A stretch of 28,275 nt of DNA, from assembly GCA_003427395.1 (NCBI GenBank), contig BFEA01000474.1, positions 264,331 through 292,605 of the forward strand, read 5' to 3'. The translations under genes were made by a program, and so were the position numbers. This stretch comes from Chara braunii. Lineage: Eukaryota > Streptophyta > Charophyceae > Charales > Characeae. Positions 28,061 to 28,275 of this stretch are shown here, one piece after another; the stretch's first letter is position 1, and each line of letters opens with the position of its first letter. The notes beneath the pieces were generated by a model. The model worked only from the letters and a program-made list of their open reading frames with translations. It searched no databases and had not been told where the DNA came from.

Positions 28061-28216
28061 CCCTCGGCGGCCATCCGCGGCCGAATCCGCGGATGCGGCC
28101 AGTCCGCGGACCCCGCCGACGCGTCCGCGCGGCTTTGAAGCCACGTGGCGGCCGCGCGGGAGCGACTTTAAAAAAATGGGAGACGCCACGTGGCGGCGCA
28201 GCCCCGGCCCCACCCC
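28061..28216. other. GC-rich segment with CCGCGG and CACGTGG repeats
   Basis: Composition jumps from AT-rich satellite to very GC-rich. CCGCGG occurs several times (28076-28115), including an inverted pair around gatgcggcca. The 13-mer gccacgtggcggc occurs at 28140-28152 and 28185-28197; each copy contains a CACGTG core. It could be the end of a transposon or a promoter-like CpG island of an adjacent gene beyond the window. No ORF is convincing. Confidence 0.6.
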
Positions 28217-28275
28217 CCCCCACAAAAAAAAAACGAAAAAGATCTACTTTTGGATGAGGGGGTATGGGCGAAATC

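Overview
The window looks like repeat-rich nuclear DNA of a plant-lineage eukaryote (a streptophyte: land plant or charophyte-like alga; species not determinable). The reasons are a LINE with the plant-typical zf-RVT zinc domain, a Ty3/gypsy element whose primer-binding site matches the 3' end of tRNA-Asp, and long satellites and microsatellites. I see no intact host gene. Almost all coding-like sequence is decayed retrotransposon. Isolated N calls occur in several places.

Layout. 1-2170: two ~40-bp minisatellites (1-240 and 1033-1392) inside degenerate sequence rich in TTCAGT to the left and ACTGAA to the right. 2171-2543: LTR fragment on the + strand. 2544-4138: no clear gene. 4139-8523: a 5'-truncated LINE on the + strand (end of the endonuclease, reverse transcriptase, zf-RVT), open in one frame for about 4 kb and broken only by in-frame stops. 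8561-8978: nested inverted repeats forming a 206-bp-period tandem dimer; the first copy carries a hammerhead-ribozyme core. 9108-9566: a GC-rich orphan ORF. 9785-10290: microsatellites. About 10292-10976: an LTR-like, hairpin-rich block on the - strand. 10977-17516: a decayed Ty3/gypsy element on the - strand (LTR, PBS, a leader ORF with a tandemly repeated unknown domain, gag, protease, truncated RT, polypurine tract). 17517-18940: no gene. 18942-19381 and 21734-22063: two copies of an unknown coding block. 20203-20528: a 54-bp minisatellite. 20635-21265: a run of consecutive hairpins. 21325-21733: a 142-bp duplication. 23152-28053: a GA microsatellite, a 35-bp repeat, then two large adjacent satellites (91-bp and 90-bp units). 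28061-28275: a GC-rich tail of different composition.

The most notable signal is the hammerhead-type core at 8683-8719: CUGAUGA, a perfect 5-bp stem II, GAA, a 3-bp stem III and GUC. It lies inside a self-complementary tandem dimer just downstream of the LINE and recalls the short-stem-III ribozymes of Penelope-like elements and retrozymes. Second is the pre-gag leader of the Ty3/gypsy element, which encodes at least three diverged copies of a domain I do not recognise. The two satellites share sequence blocks and a near-equal period, so they probably have a common origin.
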